IMG/VR virus record: IMGVR_UViG_3300010373_000081
Coordinates: 1-41,525 of that record
Origin: a virus
Direction: 5' to 3' (one strand)
DNA: 41,525 nucleotides
The notes under the pieces were generated by a model, which was given only the letters and a program-made list of their open reading frames with translations, was not told where the DNA came from and searched no databases. The position numbers and the translations under genes were made by a program. Numbering within the stretch: position 1 is the first letter of the stretch; each line of letters opens with the position of its first letter. Shown here piece after piece: positions 8,520-16,771 of the stretch.

Positions 8520-8726
8520 ATGATTATACTTATGGGTGATAATTCTATTAACGGTAATAGAAATGAAATTGTTGAAAGTATTGTTAGAGATGGTAAAAAT
8601 AACACAATATTGTTTAAGTTATTTTCAGGAGAGGAGTTCTTAAAATATAATGTTTCATCTGATGATGTTACTTTTGCTTTAAACAATCAAGATGAAGCAT
8701 ATAAGAAATGGTTTAAGGAGAAGTAG
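8520..8726 (+). CDS. Small hypothetical protein
   Basis: 68 residues, mixed beta/alpha, with FKLFSGEEFLKYNVSSDD and a basic end (YKKWFKEK). The ATG directly follows the previous stop with GGGGAG upstream; an internal ATG at 8532 is possible. It is part of the run of small genes under promoter B. Function not recognised. Confidence 0.65.
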   Translation: MIILMGDNSINGNRNEIVESIVRDGKNNTILFKLFSGEEFLKYNVSSDDVTFALNNQDEAYKKWFKEK

Positions 8727-8918
8727 ATGAGTGGTTTTGATGAGTGGTTTTCTAAATTTGAAAATACAGATTTAGATTCATATGATATTGGATATCTAGC
8801 TTGGAACGAGAAACAAAAGAAGATTGATGCAGTATTGGAATACCTAAATCAAGATATTCATCCATTGGATTTAAGTGTTGATCATATTAAGGAGTTATTA
8901 AAATGTGGAAAAACATAG
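8727..8918 (+). CDS. Small hypothetical protein
   Basis: 63 residues, helical and acidic (DEWFSKFENTDLDSYDIGYL), with AAGGAGAAGTAG before the ATG. Abuts the previous stop and overlaps the next gene by 16 bp. The pattern AWNEKQKKIDAVLEYL suggests a small helix bundle. Function not recognised. Confidence 0.65.
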   Translation: MSGFDEWFSKFENTDLDSYDIGYLAWNEKQKKIDAVLEYLNQDIHPLDLSVDHIKELLKCGKT

Positions 8919-9049
8919 CAATTATTGCGCTGAGTATTTACTCGGTTGGAGTGACTGTTTCATTTCTTACTATTGTTAACCTGTTTCTAAACAAGGTTGA
9001 AGATAGCGAGAAGAAAGAAGATAAACCAAAGCATAGGATTGATTTATGA
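8903..9049 (+). CDS. Single-span membrane peptide
   Basis: 48 residues: one membrane segment (about residues 4-28, IAIIALSIYSVGVTVSFLTI) and a short charged tail (EDSEKKEDKPKHR). AAGGAG precedes the ATG. The stop overlaps the next ATG. It probably sits in the inner membrane with a cytoplasmic tail. Function unknown. Confidence 0.6.
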   Translation: MWKNIAIIALSIYSVGVTVSFLTIVNLFLNKVEDSEKKEDKPKHRIDL

Positions 9050-9216
9050 GTATTGATCAGCTAAGAGATATAGCACCAATAAAAGCAACACACTATTGCA
9101 ATAATGGTCATTTCTATTATGCAGATGGGTGGTTTTTATATCAATTTAATGGGTTTGATTGGACTATTATTGATATGTATACAGATACATCTATGTTAAA
9201 TAAATTATGGGATTGA
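9046..9216 (+). CDS. Small THY-family protein (copy 2)
   Basis: 56 residues; MSIDQLRDIAPIKATHYCNN aligns with the starts of the copies at 7565, 9220, 27906 and 32547. Aromatic strands follow (GHFYYADGWFLYQFNGFDW). Coupled to the preceding membrane peptide by ATGA and separated by 3 bp from copy 3, so two relatives stand in tandem. Function unknown. Confidence 0.7.
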   Translation: MSIDQLRDIAPIKATHYCNNGHFYYADGWFLYQFNGFDWTIIDMYTDTSMLNKLWD

Positions 9217-9219
9217 CTT

Positions 9220-9390
9220 ATGAACATTGAAGAAATTAGAAAGAATGCTCCTGATGGCTCTATTAAATATGGAATAGGCAGAGTTAGTGGAAATCCATTT
9301 TATATAAATAAAAAAGGTTTTATATGGAGTTTCTATAATCATGAATGGACTCCATTTGCAACCAATATGAAAACATATGATCTTTGGTGA
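9220..9390 (+). CDS. Small THY-family protein (copy 3)
   Basis: 56 residues starting MNIEEIRKNAPDGSIKYGIG. The nearest relative in this genome is the minus-strand gene at 27906 (MNIQEIRDRAPDGSTHY), from which it differs at few of the first 17 positions. The His of THY is replaced by Lys. Its stop codon merges with the extended -10 element at 9388. Function unknown. Confidence 0.7.
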   Translation: MNIEEIRKNAPDGSIKYGIGRVSGNPFYINKKGFIWSFYNHEWTPFATNMKTYDLW

Positions 9391-9396
9391 TATAAT
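9388..9396 (+). promoter_or_regulatory. Extended -10 promoter for head-completion genes
   Basis: TGATATAAT (TG at 9388, -10 TATAAT at 9391-9396), a perfect hexamer with extended TG and no clear -35. It restarts transcription of virion genes after the accessory block; the next ATG is 25 bp downstream. Confidence 0.55.
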
Positions 9397-9420
9397 ATCC
9401 AAAACTTAAAGGTGTTTGTT

Positions 9421-9828
9421 ATGGATTTTTTAGAACAGTTTCGATTAGCTTGGCCTGAGTTGTCTGCTGCAACTGATGAGCGTGTAATGTTCTTTTATGG
9501 ATTGGCTCAAAATAGTATGTCTGCTTCTCGTTGGGGTAAATGCTATCAAGAGGGAATTCTTAATTTAACAGCCCATTTACTTGTAATGCGTTTTGGACCA
9601 ACTGGTAATGGAAATCCTATTTCTAATGTACCTGATCAAGCGACAAGTAAAACTATCGGTAAGCTATCTAAAGGTGTTGAATCTAAGAATAGTGGTAACT
9701 TTGCTGGTGCTGGTGATTATGCTTTGACACCTTATGGACGTAGATATTGGGAGCTATTACAGTTAATTTTACCAACTGTTTTAGTTATTTCTGGAAATGA
9801 TGGTTGTGCTGGGACATTCTCACGATGA
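9421..9828 (+). CDS. DUF4054 head-tail connector protein
   Basis: 135 residues. The pattern FRLAWPELSAATDERVMFF, ASRWGKCYQEG, LTAHLLVM, a Gly/Ser-rich loop with SKTIGKLSKGVESK and LTPYGRRYWELL is that of DUF4054, an adaptor that docks under the portal. ATG 9421 has AAAGGTG upstream; a GTG at 9412 overlaps that site. It overlaps the next gene by ATGA. Confidence 0.88.
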   Translation: MDFLEQFRLAWPELSAATDERVMFFYGLAQNSMSASRWGKCYQEGILNLTAHLLVMRFGPTGNGNPISNVPDQATSKTIGKLSKGVESKNSGNFAGAGDYALTPYGRRYWELLQLILPTVLVISGNDGCAGTFSR

Positions 9829-10295
9829 TAGTTCGTAATACTAGATTAGCTGGATTGAATAGATTGCTTCAAGGGATACAGAATGCTGCTAAGTATGAGG
9901 TATTAGTTGGAGTTCCTGCTTCAGAGAATCGGCCTCATGAGGGATCTGGTATTACGATGGCAACTCTTGCGGCGGTGCATGAGTTTGGAAGTCCAAGCAA
10001 TGGTATTCCTGAGCGTTCTTTTTTGAGATCAGCTATTATTGAAGGACAAGAAGGCATATCTAATTTAATAAGTCAAGGTGTTTCAGTCTATCTTAGAGAT
10101 GGAAAACAGATTGATTTACAGTTTTATGATAGGATTGGATTGTATGCTTCTAACTTGGTTAAGGATAAGATTGTTCGTGGTCCATTCGTACCATTGAAAG
10201 AGGCTACAATTGAAAAGAAGGGTAGTAGTAAGCCGTTGGTGGATACTGGTGCTTTAAGACAAAGTATAACTTGGGTTGTAAGAAATGAAACTTAA
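9825..10295 (+). CDS. HK97 gp10-like head-tail joining / tail completion protein
   Basis: 156 residues. VHEFGSPSNGIPERSFLRSA (about 45-65) is the gp10 / virion morphogenesis signature, and KPLVDTGALRQSITW near the end is the usual C-terminal motif. It follows DUF4054 as in related phages. ATG 9825 overlaps the upstream stop; an earlier in-frame Met at 9804 lacks a ribosome site. Confidence 0.88.
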   Translation: MIVRNTRLAGLNRLLQGIQNAAKYEVLVGVPASENRPHEGSGITMATLAAVHEFGSPSNGIPERSFLRSAIIEGQEGISNLISQGVSVYLRDGKQIDLQFYDRIGLYASNLVKDKIVRGPFVPLKEATIEKKGSSKPLVDTGALRQSITWVVRNET

Positions 10296-10554
10296 ATCAA
10301 TTCCACAAACATATGAAGCAATTGTATTTCATGATGATATTGAAACATGTAAAAATGTTCAAGATTTTGTAGAAGGAACTTGGGCGCAACTTATATGCAA
10401 TTCAGATTCTAAGATTTTATCTAGTATCGTTGGGAATAATATTTTATCTAATGGAGATATTATTTATAAAGATGATAACATGTGTTACTTGTTTAAAAAA
10501 AGTAACGGATCCCATCTATTTAATAAATATTTCGAGGTAATTGATGAAACTTAA
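10285..10554 (+). CDS. Hypothetical protein with a GDxI...FEVI pattern
   Basis: 89 residues. TYEAIVFHDD at the start, GDIIYKDDNMCYLFK in the middle and FNKYFEVIDE at the end recall the small phage proteins ending in PGDWIV...YPCKPDIFEATYE, whose role is unknown. It overlaps the gp10-like gene by 11 bp and interrupts the head-to-tail gene order, so it is probably an accessory insert. Its first 14 bases recur at the next gene's start (10544). Confidence 0.65.
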   Translation: MKLKSIPQTYEAIVFHDDIETCKNVQDFVEGTWAQLICNSDSKILSSIVGNNILSNGDIIYKDDNMCYLFKKSNGSHLFNKYFEVIDET

Positions 10555-10741
10555 ATCTAAATGCTTTCTTACTAAATGTGAGAAGGCTTTAACAATGAGG
10601 AAGGTTTGTCGATTGGTTCAAAAAGATCCGTTATATTGGATAGTTGAAGTTATTGATAATCCATCTGAAAAATACTTTGCATTGCCTCATCACATTCGAT
10701 TGCCGATTAAAGATGAAGTTGATGCAAGGTTATATGATTAA
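10544..10741 (+). CDS. Small basic hypothetical protein
   Basis: 65 residues, Lys/Arg-rich start (MKLKSKCFLTKCEKALTMRK), then a beta-rich part (LYWIVEVIDNPSEKYFALP). ATG 10544 with GAGG at 10534 is preferred over TTG 10541. It overlaps the upstream gene by 11 bp. The shared start sequence with 10285 may mark a small duplication. Function unknown. Confidence 0.6.
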   Translation: MKLKSKCFLTKCEKALTMRKVCRLVQKDPLYWIVEVIDNPSEKYFALPHHIRLPIKDEVDARLYD

Positions 10742-10751
10742 GGAGAAAAAC

Positions 10752-11051
10752 ATGAATTTAATTCCAGAAACAAAGCAATTCTTAGCTGATAACTATCCTA
10801 CATTATGGGATGCTTTTCTAAATGAAGATGAAACAACTTTTTTAACCGTAAGACGTTTTAATGATGTATTTAAACAACGCAAGAAGGAGCATGAAGAAAA
10901 GAAAACCATTATTGCAATGATGAATATCTTGCTTGCAGATATTAATACTAAATTTGATATTGAAGATGTTGTTAATAAGTATTCTGAAAATAATGATTTA
11001 TTTAAAGATGCTGTATCAGGTTATAAGCATAGTGCAAATTTGATTCTTTGA
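10752..11051 (+). CDS. Hypothetical helical protein
   Basis: 99 residues, mostly helical and charged (VFKQRKKEHEEKKTIIAMMN). AAGGAG stands 7 bp before ATG 10752; the frame is open further upstream but without a ribosome site. It is the last gene before the hairpin/restart element at 11061 and belongs to the accessory insert 10285-11051. Function unknown. Confidence 0.65.
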   Translation: MNLIPETKQFLADNYPTLWDAFLNEDETTFLTVRRFNDVFKQRKKEHEEKKTIIAMMNILLADINTKFDIEDVVNKYSENNDLFKDAVSGYKHSANLIL

Positions 11052-11060
11052 TTTAATTAA

Positions 11061-11097
11061 TGTGATAAACTAGCCCTTATTTTGAGGGCTTTTTATG
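11061..11097 (+). terminator. Terminator hairpin fused to promoter and start codon (copy 1)
   Basis: TGTGATAAA (weak extended -10, 11061-11069), hairpin AGCCCT (11072-11077) / AGGGCT (11085-11090), T-tract to 11094, then ATG at 11095. The GAGG in the right arm serves as ribosome site. A transcript started at this -10 would begin inside the left arm and could not form the whole hairpin. Same layout at 17297 and 19121. Confidence 0.65.
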
Positions 11098-11478
11098 CTT
11101 TTAAATATCTCAGAAATATTAGACGATCCTGATTTTATTCAAACTGTTGAGTTTGGTATTGTTAATCAATCGACTAATAGTGATGGTGATCCTTTAGAAA
11201 CTGAGGTTAGATCATCTCATAGCAATACAAACGTTCAGCCTGCTAGTGGTGCTACACTTCAAAGATTACCTGAAGGTGAGCGAACTAGGGATATTCAACA
11301 AGTATTTACCAAAGCTGAATTCCCAATTAAAAACGGGGATTATATGTATTTCAAGAATTTAAAATATCGTTGTGTTACAACTGAGGATTGGTCAGACTAT
11401 GGATATTACGACAGTTTATTTATTCGATACGAAGGAGCTGCGGAAATTACTAGCACAGGTTTTAACCCTTTTGCCTGA
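11095..11478 (+). CDS. Head-tail connector / head-closure-like protein
   Basis: 127 residues. VQPASGATLQRLPEGERTRD (about 44-63) followed by KNGDYMYFKNLKYRCVTTEDW matches the connector proteins placed between gp10-like and tail-terminator proteins in contractile-tailed phages. The start codon directly touches the terminator U-tract. It overlaps the next gene by 80 bp. Confidence 0.7.
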   Translation: MLLNISEILDDPDFIQTVEFGIVNQSTNSDGDPLETEVRSSHSNTNVQPASGATLQRLPEGERTRDIQQVFTKAEFPIKNGDYMYFKNLKYRCVTTEDWSDYGYYDSLFIRYEGAAEITSTGFNPFA

Positions 11479-11896
11479 GCGAGTTATTGAATCTAATACA
11501 CAGGTTGATGTGTCTAAGTGGGATGCATATGCAACTGTACTACAAATGACTCAAAACATTAATGGAACCAGTACAAAGTTTGATGGAGATACTGAGGAAG
11601 AATCAGCTAACACTCAATACAATGTTATGTATTCTATTAATGTAATTGGCAATAACGCTACTATGATGGCTAATCGTGTTGTTCCAAGTCTTAGATTAAA
11701 TAGCGTTGTTAATGAACTAAAGCGTTTAAAAATTGGTATACTTCAAGTATCTGCTGTTAGGTCTGTACCGATTGCTATTGATGGCGGTTATGAAGAAAGA
11801 GCGCAGTTTGATTTATTCGTAAGTCAATATACAATAGTTAAAGAAAAGTTAAATGCCGTTACATCGGTAGAACTTCAACTCCACATAGAACAATGA
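11399..11896 (+). CDS. Tail terminator / neck protein candidate
   Basis: About 165 residues (MDITTVYLF...). An N-terminal helix with LLPERVIESNTQVDVSKWDAYATV and a beta core resemble the neck proteins found just before sheath genes. The start is uncertain: ATG 11399 has GAGG 12 bp upstream, and other in-frame starts exist at 11372 and TTG 11472. Role inferred mainly from its place directly before the sheath. Confidence 0.65.
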   Translation: MDITTVYLFDTKELRKLLAQVLTLLPERVIESNTQVDVSKWDAYATVLQMTQNINGTSTKFDGDTEEESANTQYNVMYSINVIGNNATMMANRVVPSLRLNSVVNELKRLKIGILQVSAVRSVPIAIDGGYEERAQFDLFVSQYTIVKEKLNAVTSVELQLHIEQ

Positions 11897-11903
11897 GGTC
11901 ATA

Positions 11904-13412
11904 ATGTCATTATCATTAAACCGATTTTTTACAGTACGGTTGCCGCGCACTCCAGCAGCTATACAAGTACAAGATCAATCATTAGCAGTTTACGTGACTG
12001 ATCAGGCAAGCGATCAATTCATTGATAACCTATATCTTTACGCATCTGAGCAATCAGAAGTAGAAGCTATTTTTGGTACATCAAGTGAAATTGCTTTAGC
12101 TACACGTAAAGCTTTCTCTCATGCATTACGCCCACGTCAATTGATTGTAGTATATTGGAATAAAGAAGGTGTTCCTGTATTGGCCCGTGCAAATAGCTTA
12201 ACTGCCACTGCATCACCTTTGCCATTTGTAAATATTAAGCCTAGCTATAACTTTACCATTACATCACGTAATGTGACTGAAGTTGTAGCTTATGCACCAT
12301 CTGTACAGCCTACTGACTATGATGGTCTTGTAACTGCATTGAATGCTGCTTTAGGTGCATCAAGCCGTTTTGAGTTTGCTTATTCAAATGGCGTATTCTC
12401 TTTATCATCTAAAGTGATCGGTGCTGAAGTTGATACTGATAATATTGGCATCTCTGTTAATTCATTTGAGTTAAACAATATTGCGGATGACTTGCGTTTA
12501 ACTATTAATCGTGGTGTACGTCAAGTTCGCGGTATCAATGGTTCAACTCCAGCTGCACAAAGTATTGTTGATTTGATTGCTCGACTTGATAATGAAATGC
12601 CTAACTATTATGGATTCTATAATACAGTAGCGATTAGTGATCAAGAGATTGAAGACACTCACGATCGTTTACAAGCTTCAAATCGTTTCCATCTTTATGC
12701 CTTTACTGCTTTAGCTGATTACTTATTGGATTTCTCACAATCAAATCCTTTGTATCGCATTGCATTGAAGAATAGTCAAATCATGTTGGCTCAGCTAAAT
12801 AAGCTTGGTGATCGTCATGCAGCTGTTGAAGCTCTTGTTCAAGCTTCTTCTACCAATTGGGAAGGTCGTAATACTGCTCAAACACTTAAGTTTAAAACTG
12901 AAACAAGTGTTCAATCAGATCCAAGTATTACCACAACTCTCGCTAATCAATGTGATCGTTTGGGTGTTAACTATTATACTGATTATGATGGTACAACATT
13001 CCTTGCTGAAGGTCGCACTGTTGGTACAGAATTGTTCTTTATTGACTCAACAACTGGACGACACGCTTTAACAGTTCGTTTGCAAGCTGCTGGTGCAACT
13101 CGATTAATTCAACAGCCTAAAATTCCACAAACTGATGAAGGGCAAATAACCTTACAATCTGCACTGGTTGGTATCCTTGAGCAATTTGTTCGTAATGGTT
13201 TCATTGGTCGCGGTTTGCGTTGGAATGGAAACGGCTTTGGTGAATTAACTACTGGTGACATTCTTGAAAATGGCTGGTACATGTTTAGTGATTCATATGC
13301 TTTACAATCACAATCAGATCGTGAAGCTCGCAAAGCAATGCCTATTCAAATTGCTGTAAAAGAAGCTGGTGCAATTCATTCAGCAGAAATCATCGTATAT
13401 GTGGAGCGATAA
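11904..13412 (+). CDS. Tail sheath protein (DUF3383)
   Basis: 502 residues; the contractile sheath that drives the tube through the envelope. Features of DUF3383: PRTPAAIQVQDQSLAVYVTD at the start, a central variable domain, then NYYGFYNTVAISDQEIE, NWEGRNTAQTLKFKTE, CDRLGVNYYTDYDG and a C-terminal GWYMFSDSYALQSQSDREAR. GAGGTCATA precedes the ATG. A 3-bp gap to the tube gene supports the assignment. Confidence 0.88.
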   Translation: MSLSLNRFFTVRLPRTPAAIQVQDQSLAVYVTDQASDQFIDNLYLYASEQSEVEAIFGTSSEIALATRKAFSHALRPRQLIVVYWNKEGVPVLARANSLTATASPLPFVNIKPSYNFTITSRNVTEVVAYAPSVQPTDYDGLVTALNAALGASSRFEFAYSNGVFSLSSKVIGAEVDTDNIGISVNSFELNNIADDLRLTINRGVRQVRGINGSTPAAQSIVDLIARLDNEMPNYYGFYNTVAISDQEIEDTHDRLQASNRFHLYAFTALADYLLDFSQSNPLYRIALKNSQIMLAQLNKLGDRHAAVEALVQASSTNWEGRNTAQTLKFKTETSVQSDPSITTTLANQCDRLGVNYYTDYDGTTFLAEGRTVGTELFFIDSTTGRHALTVRLQAAGATRLIQQPKIPQTDEGQITLQSALVGILEQFVRNGFIGRGLRWNGNGFGELTTGDILENGWYMFSDSYALQSQSDREARKAMPIQIAVKEAGAIHSAEIIVYVER

Positions 13413-13415
13413 TAT

Positions 13416-13844
13416 ATGTCAGCATATGATCACAATTTTAGTGTTTTAAACATTAATGGATATCGCATCACTGGTTTTGTTGATGCGGCAGATTCAATTG
13501 CATTTAACTATCCAAATGCTGAAGGGACCATTACTTATGGTGGTCAAGAAGGAAATGGGGTATTCGTTGCGTCTGCTAATGGTAAAGGAGTTCAGCTTGT
13601 AATCAAGTTGCTTCAAGGTCATGAAGATAATAAGTTCATGCTTGAGATACTTAAGTCACAACGTAATTTGCGAAATCATACTCCAGCATCTTGCTACTAT
13701 GAAAACGTTGTAAGTGGTGATACTATTACCGCTACAAATGGCTGGATGACAACTCGATCAGGTTACGTTCGTGGTAATGCACATAATGACGGAACTTGGA
13801 CGATTGAATTCACGCGAGAAGATTCAAACTATACAGGTAGATAA
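13416..13844 (+). CDS. Tail tube protein (DUF3277)
   Basis: 142 residues, inner tube of the contractile tail. GYRITGFVDAADSIAFNYPN, GQEGNGVFVASANGKGVQLV, a middle helix with LLQGHEDNKFMLEILK, and TGRWMTT-like beta strands to the end fit DUF3277. It is immediately behind the sheath and ahead of the chaperones, as in all related phages. Confidence 0.88.
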   Translation: MSAYDHNFSVLNINGYRITGFVDAADSIAFNYPNAEGTITYGGQEGNGVFVASANGKGVQLVIKLLQGHEDNKFMLEILKSQRNLRNHTPASCYYENVVSGDTITATNGWMTTRSGYVRGNAHNDGTWTIEFTREDSNYTGR

Positions 13845-13847
13845 GAA

Positions 13848-14294
13848 ATGACTGAGAAGACTAGTACTCTTGAACTTGATGATGTTGTTTATCATTTTTC
13901 TGAAGCAGACGTATTTAAAGCAAAAAAACATGCTGAAATGTTAATGAGCCTAGCCCGTGGTGCTGTGAAAGTTAAAGGTAACGCAGAAGGCGGCAAAGGA
14001 TTTGATGTTAATATTGATCCTGCTGAAATCCTTGCAAACATCTCAAGCCCTGAAGCTGAAAAGATTCAAGAGTTCATCTGGTCAACTGTAATGGTTGTTA
14101 AGGGTGGAGAGGGTGTTAAGTTTACTTCTCAGTCAGATCGTGCTTTACATCTTGGTAAGCATCGTTCGCATATTTATCAAATTATCATCTTCGGTGCTAA
14201 ATACCATTTTTTGGATTTTTTACCAACTGGGGAAGGGTTTGCGAAAAGTATTCTTGGGCAAGCGATAAACAAGATGACAGCGAAAGTAGTGTAG
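13848..14294 (+). CDS. Tail assembly chaperone, short form (G-like)
   Basis: 148 residues with ELDDVVYHFSEADVFKAKKH and a mainly helical body, located between tube and tape measure like lambda G. It probably coats the tape measure during assembly and is not in the virion. A pair of slippery heptamers at 14207-14222 diverts some ribosomes into a longer form. A 4-bp spacing to the tube gene indicates one operon. Confidence 0.85.
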   Translation: MTEKTSTLELDDVVYHFSEADVFKAKKHAEMLMSLARGAVKVKGNAEGGKGFDVNIDPAEILANISSPEAEKIQEFIWSTVMVVKGGEGVKFTSQSDRALHLGKHRSHIYQIIIFGAKYHFLDFLPTGEGFAKSILGQAINKMTAKVV

Positions 14295-14449
14295 ATTGGT
14301 TTATATTCGCGCCAATTGTTAAAGGGTATTGCACCATGACTGAATTAAAGTCTGGTGTATATTCTCTTGATGAATTCCTTCAATTGCATGAAGCTATAGC
14401 TGATATGGCAATAAGGGAAAAAGAAGAAATGGATAAAATGAAGACCTAG
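13848..14449 (+). CDS. Tail assembly chaperone, -1 frameshift fusion (GT-like)
   Basis: The -1 frame is open from 14201 to the stop at 14447-14449. Slipping on T TTT TTA gives 125 residues of the short form plus 75 new residues, 200 in all. The extension contains DWFIFAPIVKGYCTMTELKS and YSLDEFLQLHEAIADM, a folded helical T-like domain. A possible independent start exists (ATG 14336 with AAAGGG), which would give 37 residues only. The slip site, frame and position match the conserved G/GT system of tailed phages. Confidence 0.82.
14207..14222 (+). other. Tandem -1 frameshift slippery heptamers
   Basis: Two canonical X XXY YYZ sites stand in the zero frame: T TTT TTG (14207-14213) and T TTT TTA (14216-14222), nine bases apart. 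Both lead to the same open -1 frame. No strong stem follows within 10 bases; a weak CCAA/TTGG pairing (14223/14254) is the best I see. Confidence 0.85.
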
Positions 14450-14467
14450 CGCAAGCTGGGTTTTTTT
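14444..14467 (+). terminator. Intrinsic terminator after the chaperones
   Basis: ACCTAGC (14444-14450), GCAA tetraloop, GCTGGGT (14455-14461), then a run of seven T. The stop codon of the frameshift product lies inside the left arm. The tape measure is then served by the promoter at 14470. Confidence 0.88.
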
Positions 14468-14469
14468 AA

Positions 14470-14478
14470 TGCTATAAT
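14470..14478 (+). promoter_or_regulatory. Extended -10 promoter for the tape measure
   Basis: TGCTATAAT: TG at 14470, perfect TATAAT at 14473-14478, no obvious -35. It lies directly behind the terminator and 27 bp before the TTG start of the tape-measure gene. Confidence 0.55.
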
Positions 14479-14504
14479 TAAAAATAAATTATGGAGTCGA
14501 TAAA

Positions 14505-15956
14505 TTGATTATTGATGAGTTTTTAATTGCACTTGGCTTAAGGGTTGATACAAATAGTATTAATCAGGCTGAGAGATTGGAGAGTGCTGTAGATGGTGTT
14601 GCTGATGCTGCATCAAATGCTGATGCTCAAACTGCCACACTAGGTCAGCGTATTGGTCGTTCATTTGCTGCTGGATTAACTATTGTTGGCGCTGCTGCTA
14701 CAGCTATTCAAACTGCTTTAACTGGAGCTGTTGCTTACTTTAATGGATACATTTCAAGAGCTGAAGAATATTATAACTCGAAAGAAGATGATGTTCGAAT
14801 TACTGCTGAACAGCTTGAAATGGCTAATCGTTATAATGAAGGTTTAGATAGGCTTGGAAAGGTGATAGAAAGCATAAGGGTAAGAGTGGCCTTTAGCTTC
14901 CTTCCTGCTATGCTTAGGGCTGTTGATACATTTAATAAACTTTTAGATAGTAATCGTGAATTAATCCAGAATGGTATTAGTAGATTGCTTAATGTATTAG
15001 CACTTGCATCACAGGCTATTATTAATACTATCAGATTTATTGATATGGTTATAACTAGAACCACTGGATGGACTAATGCTCTATATATTATTGCAGCCGC
15101 ATTACTTTATGTAAGACGTGCAAGTATTCTTGCATTTGTGACAAATCCTATTGCTTTGGTTGTGGCTGCACTGGTTGGACTTATAGTTTTAATTGACGAC
15201 TTCATCACTTATCTTGATGGAGGTGAATCTGAGTTTGGTGAATTCTGGGGAACAATGCTTGAGTATATCGAGGTAATTACTCCAGCACTTCAAAAGCTTT
15301 GGGATTTATTAATTCAAGGTGCATCATATGCAATTGAGGCTGGTGTTTATTTCACTCAATACTTTGGCGGTGCGCTAGTTGATACTATTGAAGCATTAAC
15401 AGCTATTTGGACAATATTTGTTGCTTTACTTACTGGTGACTTTGATTTGTTATCAGTATCTTGGGATGGATTGATTGAAAATCTATTATCAGCATTTACA
15501 AACTTTGCTCAATTGTTTGAGCCACTAGCTCAATTGCTTGTAAGAATATTTGTTGCTGTATTTGATCGTATTCGCACTTATGTTGTTGGTGTATTTAATT
15601 CAATGGTTCAAACTGTTAGCTCATTCATTTCAAGAATTGCTGCTGTTTTGGCTAATGTATTTAATATTGTAACTGCACCATTTAGATTGGCATTTGATTT
15701 TATTGTTAATACTTTCAATAGATTACCATCATTAATTGGAAATATTATTTCTAAATTGCCTAGGGTAAATGCTATTAGTTCAATTGGTTCTGCTGTGACA
15801 AGTGGTGTTAATAGAATCGTAAACAACATTGGTGGTCAAACTAGTGCAACAATTAATGTGACTGCACCTAATGCAATTAGTGCTGCAAATCAAACGGCCA
15901 ATGCTTTGAGCAATGTTCAAGCTCAGCGTAATCTTGGAGGTCAAGCAATAGCATGA
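14505..15956 (+). CDS. Tape measure protein
   Basis: 483 residues; sets tail length and is ejected during infection. Early Ala/Gly-rich hydrophobic segment (about 52-80), helical body and a strong hydrophobic pair around residues 188-230 (ALYIIAAALLYVRRASILAF, then VVAALVGLIVLID) fit the family. At about 1.5 angstrom per residue it would span a tail of roughly 70 nm. The start is TTG with GGAG 8 bp upstream; no ATG is available nearby. It overlaps the next gene by 4 bp. Confidence 0.82.
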   Translation: MIIDEFLIALGLRVDTNSINQAERLESAVDGVADAASNADAQTATLGQRIGRSFAAGLTIVGAAATAIQTALTGAVAYFNGYISRAEEYYNSKEDDVRITAEQLEMANRYNEGLDRLGKVIESIRVRVAFSFLPAMLRAVDTFNKLLDSNRELIQNGISRLLNVLALASQAIINTIRFIDMVITRTTGWTNALYIIAAALLYVRRASILAFVTNPIALVVAALVGLIVLIDDFITYLDGGESEFGEFWGTMLEYIEVITPALQKLWDLLIQGASYAIEAGVYFTQYFGGALVDTIEALTAIWTIFVALLTGDFDLLSVSWDGLIENLLSAFTNFAQLFEPLAQLLVRIFVAVFDRIRTYVVGVFNSMVQTVSSFISRIAAVLANVFNIVTAPFRLAFDFIVNTFNRLPSLIGNIISKLPRVNAISSIGSAVTSGVNRIVNNIGGQTSATINVTAPNAISAANQTANALSNVQAQRNLGGQAIA

Positions 15957-16771
15957 TCATAAATTTATTGAATCAATACCAGAGCCGTCAAGTGACGGTT
16001 ACTGGTTTTGCACTTGGGACCTTGGTATTTGATGCGCAGCTTGAAGAGGCACATGAATCAGTTTTATCTGTTTCTGAAAACGCTTTAGAGAGTGGTGCGT
16101 TAAGTGCTGATCATTCTGTATTATCTCCAAAGACTTATTCTGTTAGGGGTATCTTTGTTTCATATGCGCCTCCTGTTGGATTGCAAGCTGTAGTTAATAG
16201 TGATCTTCAATTACTTAAACGACTTCCTTTCTTGAATGGGATTGTAGGTCGAACTGAGCAAGCTATCGCTAAAGTTAATCGATATGCTGGACAGATTAAT
16301 CGGACTATTGAAACAGCTAAAAAGATTGCTAGAAGATTGGGGCCATTGCTTCCTACATCATTGCAATTGCTTGGTGATCGAACTCAAGATACATTGACTC
16401 GACAACAAAAAGCTTATGATGATTTCTTGACAATACAAGCAAATGGTGAGTTTCTGACTATTTCCACGGGGTTAAGACAATATACAAATATGTTGTTGAC
16501 TCGCGTTGTTGCGGTTCAAGATGTTGATGATGCTTTACAGGTTCAGTTAGAGTTCCGTGAGGTGTTTATTACTGAAACTAGAACAGTGCAAGGATTGGTT
16601 GTTCAGGTTCCTGAAACTACAACACCAAGCAAACCTGAAGCCAAAAAGACAGGACGAGCAAAAGATCAAGCAGCCAAGCCAAAATCTAAAGGTACCACTC
16701 AACCAACGCAACAACCAAAGTCAAACAAGTCAGTGGCTCGTTCTATCGGTGATATTATACGTGGGCTTTGA
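15953..16771 (+). CDS. Dit-like baseplate / distal tail protein
   Basis: 272 residues. The N-terminal part (VTVTGFALGTLVFDAQLEEA, SADHSVLSPKTYSVRG) looks like the Dit-type N-domain that starts the baseplate under the tube. A helical middle with KIARRLGPLLP and a low-complexity Lys/Pro/Gln-rich linker (about 220-262) precede a short C-terminal helix. It follows the tape measure by ATGA. Exact structural role is inferred from place and N-domain. Confidence 0.65.
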   Translation: MIINLLNQYQSRQVTVTGFALGTLVFDAQLEEAHESVLSVSENALESGALSADHSVLSPKTYSVRGIFVSYAPPVGLQAVVNSDLQLLKRLPFLNGIVGRTEQAIAKVNRYAGQINRTIETAKKIARRLGPLLPTSLQLLGDRTQDTLTRQQKAYDDFLTIQANGEFLTISTGLRQYTNMLLTRVVAVQDVDDALQVQLEFREVFITETRTVQGLVVQVPETTTPSKPEAKKTGRAKDQAAKPKSKGTTQPTQQPKSNKSVARSIGDIIRGL

